DNA of 64,000 nucleotides. It comes from Streptomyces sp. NBC_01571. GTDB taxonomy: Bacteria > Actinomycetota > Actinomycetes > Streptomycetales > Streptomycetaceae. Made by a program: the position numbers and the translations under genes. Under the pieces are notes generated by a model. That model had not been told where the DNA came from. It was given only the letters and a program-made list of their open reading frames with translations, and did no database searches. The stretch covers positions 7,502,001 to 7,566,000 of the forward strand of contig NZ_JAPEPZ010000001.1 of the NCBI RefSeq assembly GCF_026339875.1, written 5' to 3'. Below are positions 35,901 to 44,482 of the stretch, in pieces; within the stretch, counting starts at the first letter, position 1, and every line of letters begins with the position of its first letter.

Positions 35901-37291
35901 CACAGCGCGCCGGGCAGGACGACGTCGGCGTACGCGTTGGTCTCGGTCTCGGCGAACACGTCCTGGGTGACGACGAATTCCGCGGCCTCCAGGGCCTCGA
36001 CGACCGTGCGGCGGTTGGCGACGGAGGCGACGGGGTTGGTGCAGATGATCCAGCAGGCCCTGATGTCACCGTCGGCCATCCTCCGGAACATCTCGACGGT
36101 GCCCCGCCCCACCCCGTCCTCGCGGATGGTCCCGTCCGGCAGCCCCCACAGCTCCTCGACGAAGGCCCGCTCGTCGTCCACCAGCACCGACCGCTGTCCG
36201 GGCAGCCCCGGCCCCATGTACCCCATCTCGCGCCCGCCCATGGCGTTGGGCTGCCCGGTGAGGGAGAACGGCCCGCTGCCCGGACGGCAGATGGCACCCG
36301 TCGCGAGGTGCAGGTTGATCAGGGCGTTGGTGTTCCAGGTGCCGTGCGTGGACTGGTTGAGCCCCATCGTCCAGCAGCTGGTCCACTCACCGGCTTCGCC
36401 GATCAGCCGTGCCGCCGTCCGGATGTCCTCCTCGGGGATGCCGGTGATCCCGGCGACCACGGCGGGCGGATAACCGGCGAGGAACGCGGGCATGGCCTCC
36501 CAGCCCTCGGTGTGCCGGGCGATGAACGCGTCGTCCGTGTGCCCGTCCTCGTGCAGCAGGTACAGCAGACCGTTGAGCAGGGCGAGGTCGGTGCCCGGCC
36601 GGATCCGCAGGAACAGATCGGCCTTCGCCGCGGTCGCGGTGCGCCGCGGGTCGACGACGATCAGCCGGGCACCCGCCTTGACGCGCTCCATGAGCCGCAG
36701 GAAGAGGACGGGATGACAGTCGGCCATGTTGGAGCCGATGACCAGGAAGACATCGGCGCGGTCGAGATCGTCGTACGACCCCGGAGGCCCGTCGGCGCCG
36801 AGGGACAGTTTGTATCCGGCACCCGCGCTCGCCATGCACAGCCGGGAGTTCGACTCGATCTGGTTCGTCCGTACGAAGCCCTTGGCCAGCTTGTTCGCCA
36901 GGTACTGCGCCTCCAGGCTCAGCTGCCCGGAGACGTAGAAGGCGACGGCGTCCGGTCCGTGCTCGTCGATGATCGCGCGCAGCCGCCCGGCGGTCTCGGC
37001 GAGCGCCGCGTCGACGGGCACGGGCTTCGCCTCCTCACCGCGCTGCGCCCGCACGAGCGCCGTGGTCAGCCGGCCGGGTGCGGCGAGCATGTCGGCCGTC
37101 GTCGCGCCCTTGGTGCACAGCCGGCCCGCGTTCGCGGGGTGCGCCTTGTCGCCGGACGCCTTCAGGACCGTACGCCGTCCGTCGGGACCCGTGCCGATGT
37201 CGAGCACCAGGCCACAGCCGACACCGCAGTACGAGCAGACGGTCCGCACCCGCGCGGTGCCGGCCTGCGGACCCTGTGCGGTCACGGACAC
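32951..37291 (-). CDS. assimilatory nitrate reductase fused to flavoprotein reductase
   Basis: 1446 residues. The N-terminus has the [4Fe-4S] motif [13 protein letters not shown] (Cys 19, 22, 26) and a fourth Cys in GRLCTKG (59), then a molybdopterin-guanine-dinucleotide oxidoreductase (to ~690). From ~860 a flavodoxin domain ([25 protein letters not shown]) begins, followed by an FAD domain ([10 protein letters not shown] near 1235) and an NADPH domain ([14 protein letters not shown] near 1302), ending YVRDVY. The chain thus carries electrons from NADPH through FMN/FAD to the Mo site and could reduce nitrate to nitrite alone. GTG start with GAGAGGG. No nitrite reductase or transporter is in the window. 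Confidence 0.92.
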   Translation of the reverse strand: MSVTAQGPQAGTARVRTVCSYCGVGCGLVLDIGTGPDGRRTVLKASGDKAHPANAGRLCTKGATTADMLAAPGRLTTALVRAQRGEEAKPVPVDAALAETAGRLRAIIDEHGPDAVAFYVSGQLSLEAQYLANKLAKGFVRTNQIESNSRLCMASAGAGYKLSLGADGPPGSYDDLDRADVFLVIGSNMADCHPVLFLRLMERVKAGARLIVVDPRRTATAAKADLFLRIRPGTDLALLNGLLYLLHEDGHTDDAFIARHTEGWEAMPAFLAGYPPAVVAGITGIPEEDIRTAARLIGEAGEWTSCWTMGLNQSTHGTWNTNALINLHLATGAICRPGSGPFSLTGQPNAMGGREMGYMGPGLPGQRSVLVDDERAFVEELWGLPDGTIREDGVGRGTVEMFRRMADGDIRACWIICTNPVASVANRRTVVEALEAAEFVVTQDVFAETETNAYADVVLPGALWTETEGVLVNSERTLTLARPAVDPPGEAMADWRIIAAVARAMGYEEGFSYESAEQVFEEIKRAWNPKTGWDLRGASYERLRDGPVQWPVARTDGPRRSPVRYRQGAELSFPTASGRAVFHARPHLPPAEMPDDDFPFVLNTGRLPHQWHTLTRTGKVARLNKLNPGPFVELHPRDAESLGIGEGDSVEVASRRGRAVLPAVVTERVLPGCVFAPFHWNDLFGEYLSINAVTGDAVDPVSFQPEFKVCAVSLTRTRGAAAVGQGDPVAEPTDAVEEPADPVEEGDAVARASAAVPVPGPGALLGEVSPRDLGLEPAPPPVLSSSERRYLTGFLAGLGSGPPGLPGVPVLPPDAPFAPEHALWVNGALAGMYSRSTPPAAPTPTPASALPPTPAAPPAGREVMVLWASQTGNAEECAASAAERLGAKGHRARLVGMDEADVGSLTHGAALLFVTSTYGDGDAPDNGSGLWGTLSGPEAPRLDGVRYAVLALGDSSYDDFCGHGRRLDARLDELGAVRLAPRTDCEPEYAPSADGWLERILTALGAEAQAALGAGPEPALGARAEPRLRARAEPGLRAGAVPSFDAGTVPALGGDAEPPQPSRTSRTSPTPRPGPAAGTARLTGNRLLSLPGAGKEVRRFTFDTRESESPLTYEAGDALGIRPVNSPALVAEWLDVTGAHGPTPVEIAGVGEIPFEEALLRHLDITRITSGLLRFVGERTSDGRELRKLLRTDNKDGLARWSWGRQSVDVVSEHPVRASAREWAGVFGRLRPRLYSISSSPLVDPHLLALTVSVVRYENPGGRPRGGVCSPFLADAGPGARVPVFVQRSPRFRPPADATTPMVMVGPGTGVAPFVGFLEERRALGHRAPNWLFFGEQHRATDFYYERELTALLDDGTLSRLDTAFSRDQRTKVYVQDRMREHGPELWHWLQGGARFYVCGDASRMAKDVDRALRDIAVAHGGLGEAEAAAHVRQLAADKRYVRDVY

Positions 37292-37310
37292 CCCTCTCGT
37301 CTCTCGCCGG

Positions 37311-37328
37311 CGCGCGACGCGTCGCGCG
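37311..37328. repeat. 18-bp perfect palindrome before nitrate reductase
   Basis: CGCGCGACGCGTCGCGCG, 19 bp upstream of the GTG; a related CGCGACGCGT follows at about 37337. It could form an mRNA leader hairpin or bind a regulator. Confidence 0.4.
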
Positions 37329-37387
37329 ATGGCTCCCGCGACGCGTCTCTCACCGGTACGCGGTGCGGCCGAGCGTACGAATTGCCC

Positions 37388-37437
37388 GTTACGTCGATGT
37401 CACGGCCCTTGATCGCGAGCGGTTACGCGCGCTGCAC
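37388..37437 (-). promoter_or_regulatory. two GlnR-like boxes upstream of nitrate reductase
   Basis: In the direction of the gene the first reads GTGAC-n6-GTAAC (37388-37403) and the second GTGCA-n6-GTAAC (37422-37437). The actinomycete GlnR consensus is gTnAC-n6-GaAAC. They are 97-146 bp upstream of the start. Nitrogen control of nitrate assimilation by GlnR is known in streptomycetes. Confidence 0.5.
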
Positions 37438-37578
37438 AACCGGACGAAGGGCCGTGTGAGGCCCCGGAAATGCGGGTCCGCGGAGTCGCGGACCGTGTCG
37501 CTGTTGGGCCGAACGGGTGACCATGCGTAAGAATTGCCCGGTGCAGACAATGAGTGCGAGCCAGGACGGGGTGGGCCA

Positions 37579-37968
37579 GTGAGCAGCCACGACGTCACCG
37601 ACGAGCAGTGGGAAGGGCTCGCCCAGGTCGTTCCGCTGCGGGGACGGGACGCGTGGCCCTCCGCGGTGAGCCACCGGTCGATGCCCGAGGCCCAGACCGA
37701 GACGCGGCGCCGCTTCGTGGTCCTGCGGGTCAATGTGTTCGCGGACGCCCGCGACGTCGCCGAGACACTGATGTCCGGCATCCCCGTCCTGCTGGACCTG
37801 ACCGGCGCCGAGACCGAGGTCGCCAAGCGGGTGCTGGACTTCAGCACCGGAGTGGTCTTCGGGCTCGCGAGCGGAATGCACCGGGTCGACCGGAACGTGT
37901 TCCTGCTGACACCGCCCGGCACCGAGGTGCGGGGGCTGATGGAGGGCGCGGGCGTTCCCGGGGTCTGA
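37579..37968 (+). CDS. SepF-family cell division protein paralogue
   Basis: 129 residues from GTG at 37579. The C-terminal ~85 residues are a SepF domain: RRFVVLRVNVFADARDVAET, IPVLLDLTGAETEVAKRVLD, FSTGVVFGLASGMHRVDRNV, FLLTPPG. SepF links FtsZ to the membrane; this copy lacks a clear N-terminal amphipathic helix and is probably one of the accessory SepF-like proteins of streptomycetes. It is not in the ftsZ cluster. No Rho-independent terminator follows. Confidence 0.85.
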   Translation: MSSHDVTDEQWEGLAQVVPLRGRDAWPSAVSHRSMPEAQTETRRRFVVLRVNVFADARDVAETLMSGIPVLLDLTGAETEVAKRVLDFSTGVVFGLASGMHRVDRNVFLLTPPGTEVRGLMEGAGVPGV

Positions 37969-38060
37969 GCCGGGTGATCCGGAGGGCGCGGTTCCCTCGA
38001 TCGTAGGAAGGTCTTCGGGGTGTAACGGTTCCCCTGGTGGCGGGGTCCTACCGTCCACAT

Positions 38061-39284
38061 ATGACCCTGTCATCCCGGGCGGCCGAGGCCCCCGCCCAGG
38101 CCGAGACGCCCCGCGCCCAGGCCGAGCCGTACGGCGCCCCCGCGGCGTCGCCCCCCGACCGGCCCGGAGCCACCGAGCTGCGCCTCGCGGCCTTCGCGGC
38201 GCACCGGCGCGCCCGGTTCCCGCTCGGACCGTTCACCCTCTTCACGGGGCCCAGCGGCAGCGGCAAGTCCGCCGTCCTGCGCGCGTACGAGGCACTGGCG
38301 CGGCTCGGCGGCGGCGCCGAACTGGGCGAGGTGTTCCCCGATCCGGTCGCCTGCGTGCCCGAGCGGGCCCGTCCCGACGCCGAGCGGCGCCGCGGCTTCC
38401 GTATCGGCTGCACGGTCGACGGCCCGCAAGGACCCGTACGGCTCGACGTCGCCGTACAGGCCGAGCCCGAACTGCGCATCGTCGGCGAACGGCTCTCCGC
38501 CGGCGGGCTGACCCTGCTGGAGACGGCGCTGCGGGACCCGGGGCGCCCCGTGGTCCAGGCGGCCTGGCACACCGCCGGCTCGTCCGCGGTCACCCGGGGC
38601 CCGCTCCCCGACGACCGCCTCGGCACCGCCCTGCTGCCGCTGCGCCTCGCCGGCCGGACGGACGGCGAGCGTCAAGTCCTCGCCGCCGCCGAGCAGATGG
38701 TCGTCGCCCTGCGGTCCGTGTACGCCTGCGACCCGAGCCCCCGACGGATGCGGGCCGCCACCCCGCTCGGCGCGGGCCGCCTGCTCCGGGGCTGCGACAA
38801 CCTCGCCGACGTGCTGTGGCGGACCCGCTCGGAGTGCGGCCACCGGTACGCGCATCTGGTCGCGGCGGTCCGGGCCGGATGCACGGGCCCCGTCGCGGAC
38901 GTCCTGGCCGAGCCGCTCGGTGACGGTACGGTCCGCGCGCTCCTCGACCGCGGTGACGGCGTCCGTACGCACCTCGGGCTGCTCGGGGACGGCGAGTTGA
39001 GGTATCTGGCGCTGGCCCTGGTGCTGCTCACCGGACCCGGGGTGCTGGAGGTCGACCCGGTGGGGGAGGTCCCGGCCGCGCTCCAGACGCTGACGGTACT
39101 GGCCGACGGTATCGACCGCGGGCTGGACGTCCGGCAGGCCGGTGAACTGGTCCGGCTGGCGGCGCGGATGTGCGAGCGGGGGCACATCCGGCTGGTGGGT
39201 GCGGTGAGCGATGCCGTACGGGTGTGCGGAGCCGATGGGCTGGACGGGGTGGAGGGCGTCACGGTGGTAGACCTGACGCCGTGA
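38061..39284 (+). CDS. AAA/SMC-like ATPase, coupled to MazG-type gene
   Basis: 407 residues from ATG 38061. Walker A is FTGPSGSGKSAVLRAY (63-70 core). A RecF/ABC-type layout is suggested by LGDGELRYLALALVLLTGP (signature-like region near 320) and a downstream GVLEVDPVGEV strand that lacks a clear catalytic Glu pair. The N-terminus is an Ala/Pro-rich tail. The stop overlaps the start of the MazG-type gene (GTGA). The function is unknown; the coupling suggests nucleotide or DNA-damage housekeeping. 39285 onward encodes the low-complexity tail of the partner. Confidence 0.75.
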   Translation: MTLSSRAAEAPAQAETPRAQAEPYGAPAASPPDRPGATELRLAAFAAHRRARFPLGPFTLFTGPSGSGKSAVLRAYEALARLGGGAELGEVFPDPVACVPERARPDAERRRGFRIGCTVDGPQGPVRLDVAVQAEPELRIVGERLSAGGLTLLETALRDPGRPVVQAAWHTAGSSAVTRGPLPDDRLGTALLPLRLAGRTDGERQVLAAAEQMVVALRSVYACDPSPRRMRAATPLGAGRLLRGCDNLADVLWRTRSECGHRYAHLVAAVRAGCTGPVADVLAEPLGDGTVRALLDRGDGVRTHLGLLGDGELRYLALALVLLTGPGVLEVDPVGEVPAALQTLTVLADGIDRGLDVRQAGELVRLAARMCERGHIRLVGAVSDAVRVCGADGLDGVEGVTVVDLTP

Positions 39285-39709
39285 GCGAGAGCGGAAGTGG
39301 AAGCGGAAGCGAAAGCGAAAATCCGGGTGCGGGTGCGGGTGCGGGTGCGGGTGCCGGGGCCGGTACGGGTGCCGGCGGCGGCGGGCTGGACGTGGCGATG
39401 CTCCAGTGCCGGCTGGCGGCGTTCGCGGCCGCACGGCACTGGCAGCGGTACCACACCCCGAAGAACCTGGTCGCCGCGCTGAGCGTGGAGGCGTCCGAAC
39501 TTGTCGAGATCTTCCAGTGGTTGACCCCCGAGGAGTCGGCGCGGGTCATGGAGAACGCGGACACCGCGCACCGCGTCACGGACGAGGTGGCGGACGTCCT
39601 GGCCTACCTCCTGCAGCTGTGCGAGGTGCTCGGCATCGACGCGCTGGCGGCGCTCGACGCGAAGATCGACCGGAACGAGCGGAGGTTTCCGGCGCCCGAG
39701 GGGCCGTAG
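39281..39709 (+). CDS. MazG-type nucleotide pyrophosphohydrolase
   Basis: 142 residues. After a low-complexity N-terminus (Gly/Ser/Glu, then GAGAG repeats; DNA 39296-39370 is a run of hexamer repeats) comes an all-alpha NTP pyrophosphatase of the RS21-C6/dCTPase group: HTPKNLVAALSVEASELVEIF gives the E-x-x-E helix and TDEVADVLAYLLQL the E-x-x-D helix that bind Mg. It cleaves non-canonical dNTPs to NMP and PPi. Start GTG overlaps the ATPase stop. Confidence 0.85.
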   Translation: MSESGSGSGSESENPGAGAGAGAGAGAGTGAGGGGLDVAMLQCRLAAFAAARHWQRYHTPKNLVAALSVEASELVEIFQWLTPEESARVMENADTAHRVTDEVADVLAYLLQLCEVLGIDALAALDAKIDRNERRFPAPEGP

Positions 39710-39948
39710 CGGAGTGGTCCTGGCAGGGACCCCGTTACGTGTGCGACGACTCCGGGGGACTGTTCCAGGGGGGAGTGCCACGCCCCATTGTCACTCTCCG
39801 GAGTCGTTGAGTTGTCTACATTCGATTCTCTGTCCACAGATTTCGGGCTTCCTCTGGCTTTTCGTCGCGTGAGAACTCACTCTGGGTAGTGGACGAGGGA
39901 GTTCGGGCGGACGTGCGACCGGCACGTCGGGACAGACGGGGGCAGCGC

Positions 39949-40425
39949 ATGGACGCGGTGCGGCTCATCGTGGCGGGCAGACGTGCCTTGGCCGGGAGCG
40001 GGGACACGGACGAGGTGGTGGCGGAGGCGTGGCAGGCGCAGGCCCTCGCCCAGGCCATAGGCAGTCGCTTCGCGGTCTCGGGGCCACCCGAACTGCGGGG
40101 CGAGGCCCTCGGGCTGACCGAGCTGGCGGGGCGGGGGTGCGGTGTCCTCGACGCGGCGCCGCGCGACATAGCCGATCTGCGTGCCGCCCGGCTCACGGAG
40201 TTGGGTGACGCACGCGAGGCGCTTCTGTGTCTCGGGGGGCTTCTCGCCGAGGTCGGCATCGCCCTCGTGGGTGTCGCCTGCGCGGCGGACGAACAGGGGA
40301 CGTACTGGCAGTGCATGGAGGCGATCGACGCGGCGGACGAGTCCCGGGACCGGGTCCTGGAGATGCTGAGGCGGCTGGCCGACCGGGATCAGGGGGTGGT
40401 GGAGCGGGGGTGGGCGACGGGGTAG
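39949..40425 (+). CDS. DUF6099-family protein
   Basis: 158 residues, ATG preceded by GGGGGCAGC. It starts MDAVRLIVAGRRALAG and is almost entirely helical (EAWQAQALAQAIGSR, LGDAREALLCLGGLLAEVG). It matches a conserved streptomycete family of unknown function. 39710-39948 upstream has no gene; it is slightly AT-richer and may hold its promoter. Confidence 0.75.
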   Translation: MDAVRLIVAGRRALAGSGDTDEVVAEAWQAQALAQAIGSRFAVSGPPELRGEALGLTELAGRGCGVLDAAPRDIADLRAARLTELGDAREALLCLGGLLAEVGIALVGVACAADEQGTYWQCMEAIDAADESRDRVLEMLRRLADRDQGVVERGWATG

Positions 40426-40561
40426 CTTCTCGCCCCCGCCGCCCCTACCCTTCCCCAAGCTCTCGACTTCGCTCCAGCAGGAGGGACCCCTATCGTCCCC
40501 GGGTCTCCGCCCCGGACCCCGCCAGGGGCGCTGCGGCCCCCTGGACCCCCGCCGTCGCCCG

Positions 40562-40736
40562 AAGGCCTCGTCCTCAAACGCCGGACGGGCTGACACATAT
40601 GACCCGGGCGCCAGCCTCCGAGGGCCACCCTCAGCGCGGGCCCGCACCTCCAGCCCGTCCGGACCCATCCAGCGCGGGTCGACATCTCCGGCGCGGGCCC
40701 GCACCTCCAGCCCGTCCCGCGTTCGAGGACGAGGCC
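40562..40736. repeat. streptomycete-type intergenic palindrome with internal direct repeats
   Basis: Outer arms GCCTCGTCCTCAAACGC and its near-complement GCG-TTCGAGGACGAGGC enclose CGGACGGGCTG / CAGCCCGTC. Inside, GCGCGGGCCCGCACCTCC occurs twice (about 40637 and 40698). 40426-40561 is rich in CCGGACCCC-type runs and has no gene. Confidence 0.75.
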
Positions 40737-40802
40737 GTCCAGGCCGAAGTGGGGGTCTGGGGCGGCAGCCCCCAGTGACGGGACGGGGGCACCCCGAAAA
40801 CC

Positions 40803-41726
40803 TCAGCCGAGCTGCGGCATCACCGCGGACGCGATCAGCTCCAGGTGGTCCAGGTCGTCGAGGTCGAGCATCTGGAGATACATCCGCTGTGAACCGACGC
40901 CCTGGAACTGGGCGATCCTCTCGACGACCTCCGCGGGCGAACCCGCGAGCCCGTTCGCCTTCAGCTCCTCGACGTCACGTCCAATGGCGTCCGCCCGACG
41001 CTTCACCTCCAGGTCGGTCCTGCCGACACAGGCGACGAGCGCGTTGGAGTACACCAGGTCGTCCCCCTTGCGCCCGGCCTGCTCGGCCGCCGCCCGTACT
41101 CGCTGGAACTGCTGCTCGGTGTCCGCGAGGGAGGCGAAGGGGATGTTGAACTCGTCGGCGTACCGCGCCGCCAGTGCCGGCGTCCGCTTGGCCCCGTGAC
41201 CACCGATCAGCACCGGCACCCTCGACTGCGCGGGCTTCGGCAGCGCGGGGGAGTCCTTGAGCTGGTAGAACTTCCCCTCGTAGGTGAACCGTTCACCGAC
41301 CGGCGTGTTCCACAGGCCCGTGACGACGGCGAGTTGTTCCTCCAGCCGGCCGAACTTCTCCTTGGGGAACGGAATCCCGTACGCCTCGTGCTCGGCCTCG
41401 TACCAGCCGGAGCCGAGCCCGAGTTCCACCCGCCCGCCCGACATCTGGTCGACCTGTGCCACCTGGATGGCAAGGACGCCCGGGAGGCGGAAGGTGCCGG
41501 CCGTCATAAGGGTGCCCAGGCGGATCCGGTCCGTCTCGCGCGCGAGGCCGGCCAGCGTGATCCACGCGTCGGTCGGACCGGGAAGGCCGTCCGCGGACCC
41601 CATGTGCAGGTAGTGGTCGGAGCGGAAGAAGGCTCCGTAGTGGAGGTCTTCGGCGGCCTTGGCGACGCGGAGCAGCGTCTCGTAGGTCGCCCCTTGCTGC
41701 GGTTCTGTGAAGACTCGAAGATCCAT
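40803..41726 (-). CDS. LLM-class F420-dependent oxidoreductase
   Basis: 307 residues, a luciferase-like TIM barrel: MDLRVFTEPQQGATYETLL at the start, FFRSDHYLHM, LGTLMTAGTFRLPGVLA, then GGRVELGLGSGWYEAEHEAY, the hallmark of the F420 subgroup, and RVPVLIGGHGAKRTPALAA. It probably reduces or oxidises a small molecule with coenzyme F420; the substrate is unknown. It is divergent from hen1; 41727-42090 holds no supported gene. Confidence 0.88.
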   Translation of the reverse strand: MDLRVFTEPQQGATYETLLRVAKAAEDLHYGAFFRSDHYLHMGSADGLPGPTDAWITLAGLARETDRIRLGTLMTAGTFRLPGVLAIQVAQVDQMSGGRVELGLGSGWYEAEHEAYGIPFPKEKFGRLEEQLAVVTGLWNTPVGERFTYEGKFYQLKDSPALPKPAQSRVPVLIGGHGAKRTPALAARYADEFNIPFASLADTEQQFQRVRAAAEQAGRKGDDLVYSNALVACVGRTDLEVKRRADAIGRDVEELKANGLAGSPAEVVERIAQFQGVGSQRMYLQMLDLDDLDHLELIASAVMPQLG

Positions 41727-42090
41727 GTATCCATCATGCACCGGTCGCATCAACCGTCCCACCACAACCGTCCCCCCTGCGTCGCCGCCACCCCCGTGAC
41801 CGACCGTGCCGATCCGGACACGGGGTGCCGTGACCGTCGGCTCCCCGCTCCCCGGGAGCCCGGCGGGGGCCGCCACCAGCGGAAATTCCCGGCTCCGCCG
41901 GAGACGTTCGCTGTAGGTTGGGCAGGCGCGCCGAAGGCACCGCATGGCGCGCTCTTCCCCTGCCGCGGTTCACCGTCGTCCGGCACCGGACACCCGGAGC
42001 ACCCGCACCCGGAGCACGCGTTCCCGGAGTGCGCGGTCACGTCCGTACGGAAACTCCGCGGCTCAGATGACGTTTCGAGGCTGACCCACA

Positions 42091-43524
42091 GTGTTTCTGA
42101 CGATCAGCACCACCGGCGACCCGGAACGCCCCGCGACCGACCTCGGATTCCTGCTGCACAAGCACCCCGACAAGGCGCAGGTGTTCTCGACCTCCTACGG
42201 CACGGCTCACGTCCTCTACCCCGAGGCGTCCGCCGAGCGGTGCACGGCCGCGCTGTTGCTCGAGGTCGACGCGGTGGCGCTGGTCCGGCGCGGCAAGGGC
42301 AAGGGCCGCGGCGGCGCACCCGACGCCGCGCTCGCGCAGTACGTCAACGACCGCCCGTACGCGGCGTCGTCCCTGCTGGCCGTGGCGCTCAGCGCGGTGT
42401 TCTCCAGCGCGATGAAGGGACAGTGCGCCGCGAAGCCGGACCTGCCCGCGCGTGCGCTGCCCCTCCGGATCGAGGTGCCCGCGCTTCCCGCGCGAGGCGG
42501 CGCCGATCTCGTACACCAGCTGTTCGAGCCGCTCGGCTGGACCGTGGGCGTCGAGGCCGTGGCGCTGGACGACCAGTTCCCCGAGTGGGGCGCGTCGCGG
42601 TACGTCCGCCTCGTCCTGGAGTCGGACCGGCTGACGCTCGCCGAGGCGCTGCGCCACCTCTACGTCCTGCTCCCCGTGCTCGACGACGCCAAGCACTACT
42701 GGGTGTCGTCCGACGAGGTCGACAAACTGCTGCGGGCAGGCGAGGGCTGGCTGCCGGACCACCCCGAGCAGAAGCTGATCACCAGCCGGTATCTCTCCCG
42801 GCGCTGGTCCCTGACGCGTGAGGCGATGGAGCGGCTGGAGCTCGTCCGGCTCGCCGAGACCGACGACACCGAGGTCGAGGACATCGACAACGCGGTCGAC
42901 GAGGAGACCGACACCGAGGACAGGCCGGTACCGCTCGCCGTGCAGCGCCGGGACGCGATCCTCGCCGCACTGCACGCCCGCGGCGCCGGACGGGTCCTCG
43001 ATCTCGGGTGTGGACAGGGACAGTTGGTGCAGGCGCTGCTCAAGGACGTGCGGTTCACCGAGATCGTCGGGGTGGACGTGTCGATGCGCGCGCTCACCAT
43101 CGCCGCGCGCCGCCTCAAGCTGGACCGGATGGGTGAGCGGCAGGCGGCACGCGTACGGTTGCTGCAGGGCTCGCTCGCCTATACCGACAAGCGGCTCAAG
43201 GGGTACGACGCCGCCGTGCTCAGCGAGGTCGTCGAACACGTCGACCTGCCCCGGCTGCCGGCCCTGGAGTACGCGGTGTTCGGCTCCGCGCGCCCCAGGA
43301 CCGTCCTGGTGACCACCCCGAACGTCGAGTACAACGTCCGCTGGGAGACCCTCCCGGCCGGACACACCCGGCACGGCGACCACCGCTTCGAGTGGACCCG
43401 CGAGGAGTTCCGGAGCTGGGCGCGCGCGGTGGCCGAACGGCACGGCTACGAGGTGGAGTTCACCCCCGTGGGTCCCGACGACCCCGAGGTGGGGCCCCCG
43501 GGATTCCTCCGGGGACACCATTGA
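42091..43524 (+). CDS. hen1: Hen1 RNA 3'-terminal ribose 2'-O-methyltransferase, altered C-terminus
   Basis: 477 residues from GTG. Residues 1-240 form the bacterial Hen1 N-terminal (ligase-activating) domain; 280-470 the methyltransferase with SAM motif VLDLGCGQGQLVQ (302-314) and Mn ligands in LSEVVEHVDL (E379, E382, H383) plus H431 in GDHRFEW. With Pnkp, Hen1 repairs RNAs cut by ribotoxins and marks the 3' end. Relatives normally continue GPDDPEVGPPTQ-ALF or similar; here the match ends at GPP470 and an unrelated GFLRGHH follows. The expected neighbour pnkp is not downstream; prophage DNA is. The last residues are thus probably phage-encoded. Confidence 0.9.
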   Translation: MFLTISTTGDPERPATDLGFLLHKHPDKAQVFSTSYGTAHVLYPEASAERCTAALLLEVDAVALVRRGKGKGRGGAPDAALAQYVNDRPYAASSLLAVALSAVFSSAMKGQCAAKPDLPARALPLRIEVPALPARGGADLVHQLFEPLGWTVGVEAVALDDQFPEWGASRYVRLVLESDRLTLAEALRHLYVLLPVLDDAKHYWVSSDEVDKLLRAGEGWLPDHPEQKLITSRYLSRRWSLTREAMERLELVRLAETDDTEVEDIDNAVDEETDTEDRPVPLAVQRRDAILAALHARGAGRVLDLGCGQGQLVQALLKDVRFTEIVGVDVSMRALTIAARRLKLDRMGERQAARVRLLQGSLAYTDKRLKGYDAAVLSEVVEHVDLPRLPALEYAVFGSARPRTVLVTTPNVEYNVRWETLPAGHTRHGDHRFEWTREEFRSWARAVAERHGYEVEFTPVGPDDPEVGPPGFLRGHH

Positions 43525-43641
43525 AACGATCTTGTATAGATGATCTTTAGGGGTCCTGAAAATGCCCCTCTGACCTGCAGTTTCTCCCCGTTTTTCTGCC
43601 GCTCCCGCGATCGCCTTCGAATCCAAGGTTGGGCGCAAAAC

Positions 43642-43672
43642 GGCCCCGGCCGGATGGCATCCGACCGGGGCC
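43642..43672 (-). terminator. terminator of leftmost phage operon
   Basis: GGCCCCGG-CGGAT arms with one mismatch around a GGC loop; on the minus strand the stem is followed by CGTTTTG. It lies ~85 bp beyond the 52-residue gene. Confidence 0.8.
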
Positions 43673-43757
43673 CTGTGCTGGCCGCCCCCTCTTCGCCGAC
43701 GAAAAGAGGCGCCGCACACCGGCGCTGGTCCCGCTACGTCCCCAGCGTCGGGAGTCT

Positions 43758-43916
43758 CTACCAGGCCGTCTTGGTGTACGGGTGCCAGTGCCCGCCGCCG
43801 CCGTCCCGGGGCGGGTGCCCCACGGGCTCGGTGCAGTGGACGGCCTTCTCCGGGTGCTTCTTCCAGCAGTAGTAGCCGCCGAGGCCCTGCGCATGCTTCG
43901 GAACGGGTGTGCTCAC
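43758..43916 (-). CDS. small Cys/His phage protein, 52 aa
   Basis: GTG start overlapping the previous stop by 4 bp. The sequence has YYCWKKHPEKAVHCTEPVGH and a GGGGHWHPY end, suggesting zinc binding. It is last of three coupled small genes. No known function. Confidence 0.65.
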   Translation of the reverse strand: MSTPVPKHAQGLGGYYCWKKHPEKAVHCTEPVGHPPRDGGGGHWHPYTKTAW

Positions 43917-44137
43917 GGAAGGTCTCCTGTCTGCGACGGGCGTTGTGGACGCTTCGGACAGCGGGGTCCGCACTCGTACACCTCGGTACTGAGGTCGTGA
44001 GCGCCGACGCCGCCGCGGGCCCGGCCGGCTGACCTTGCCCCGCCCATCAGTCGGACGCCGCACCAGCAGCAGTTCCAGCCGGAGTACTGGGCGCGGGTCA
44101 GGTTGACGGCGAGGGGAGGCTTCGGCCTCCATGTCAT
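43913..44137 (-). CDS. small Cys-rich phage protein, 74 aa
   Basis: Starts MTWRPKPPLAVNLTRAQY; a zinc-ribbon-like pattern NCCWCG and later YECGPRCP is visible. ATG overlaps the previous stop (ATGA), and its own stop overlaps the next GTG. Such proteins are common in Streptomyces phages; function unknown. Confidence 0.7.
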   Translation of the reverse strand: MTWRPKPPLAVNLTRAQYSGWNCCWCGVRLMGGARSAGRARGGVGAHDLSTEVYECGPRCPKRPQRPSQTGDLP

Positions 44138-44334
44138 GTGCGGTCGGCGAGGGGGATGAGGTGGCGCTGCTCGCGGCAGGGGGCGCACGCCCACAGCGGG
44201 ACGGGCGGGGCGCTGTTTCGCTCGATCGCGTCGACGATGACCGCAGTCGACGACGGGCCCTTGTGCCAGTCGCACCGGCGGTTGGCGCCTGTCGGGGTGG
44301 TGGGTGCGGCCTCGGTCTGCGTATCGTCGTCCAT
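44134..44334 (-). CDS. small Cys/His phage protein, 66 aa
   Basis: MDDDTQTEA acidic start, then RCDWHKGPSSTAVIVDAIER and WACAPCREQRHLIPL; the CxxH and CxxC pairs suggest a zinc site. First gene of the three-gene unit; GGAG upstream of ATG. Transcribed away from the GntR gene, so it probably shares the operator region. Confidence 0.75.
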   Translation of the reverse strand: MDDDTQTEAAPTTPTGANRRCDWHKGPSSTAVIVDAIERNSAPPVPLWACAPCREQRHLIPLADRT

Positions 44335-44418
44335 GTCGACTCCAACCAGTCGTCCAAGCCCCGGGCCGTGACAGCGGCCGCGGGGGTTTTTCTCGTGGTC
44401 TCGACGCTACGCCGGTTG

Positions 44419-44446
44419 TCAGGTGTTGTCATGTGACGTCACCTGA
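44419..44446. promoter_or_regulatory. 28-bp operator-like palindrome between phage units
   Basis: Arms TCAGGTG and CACCTGA surround GTCA-TG-TGAC; only the TT/GT spacer pair breaks symmetry. It is centred ~50 bp upstream of the GntR gene and ~100 bp upstream of the divergent small genes. A second small dyad CCGTA-n7-TACGG is at 44459-44475. A likely binding site of the GntR regulator. Confidence 0.6.
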
Positions 44447-44482
44447 TGAGAAGCATCGCCGTATGACTCCTACGGTCGATAT

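Noticed and set aside
33554..37459. Plus-strand open frame of 1301 codons, and 32739-35903 on the minus strand
   Set aside because: Both overlap the clear nitrate reductase and read as low-complexity sequence.
40562..40736. CRISPR-like repeats
   Set aside because: Only two internal copies with a palindromic frame; no regular spacers and no cas genes anywhere in the window.
43501..43600. tRNA-based attachment site for the prophage
   Set aside because: No cloverleaf or tRNA 3' end can be found near the hen1 end.
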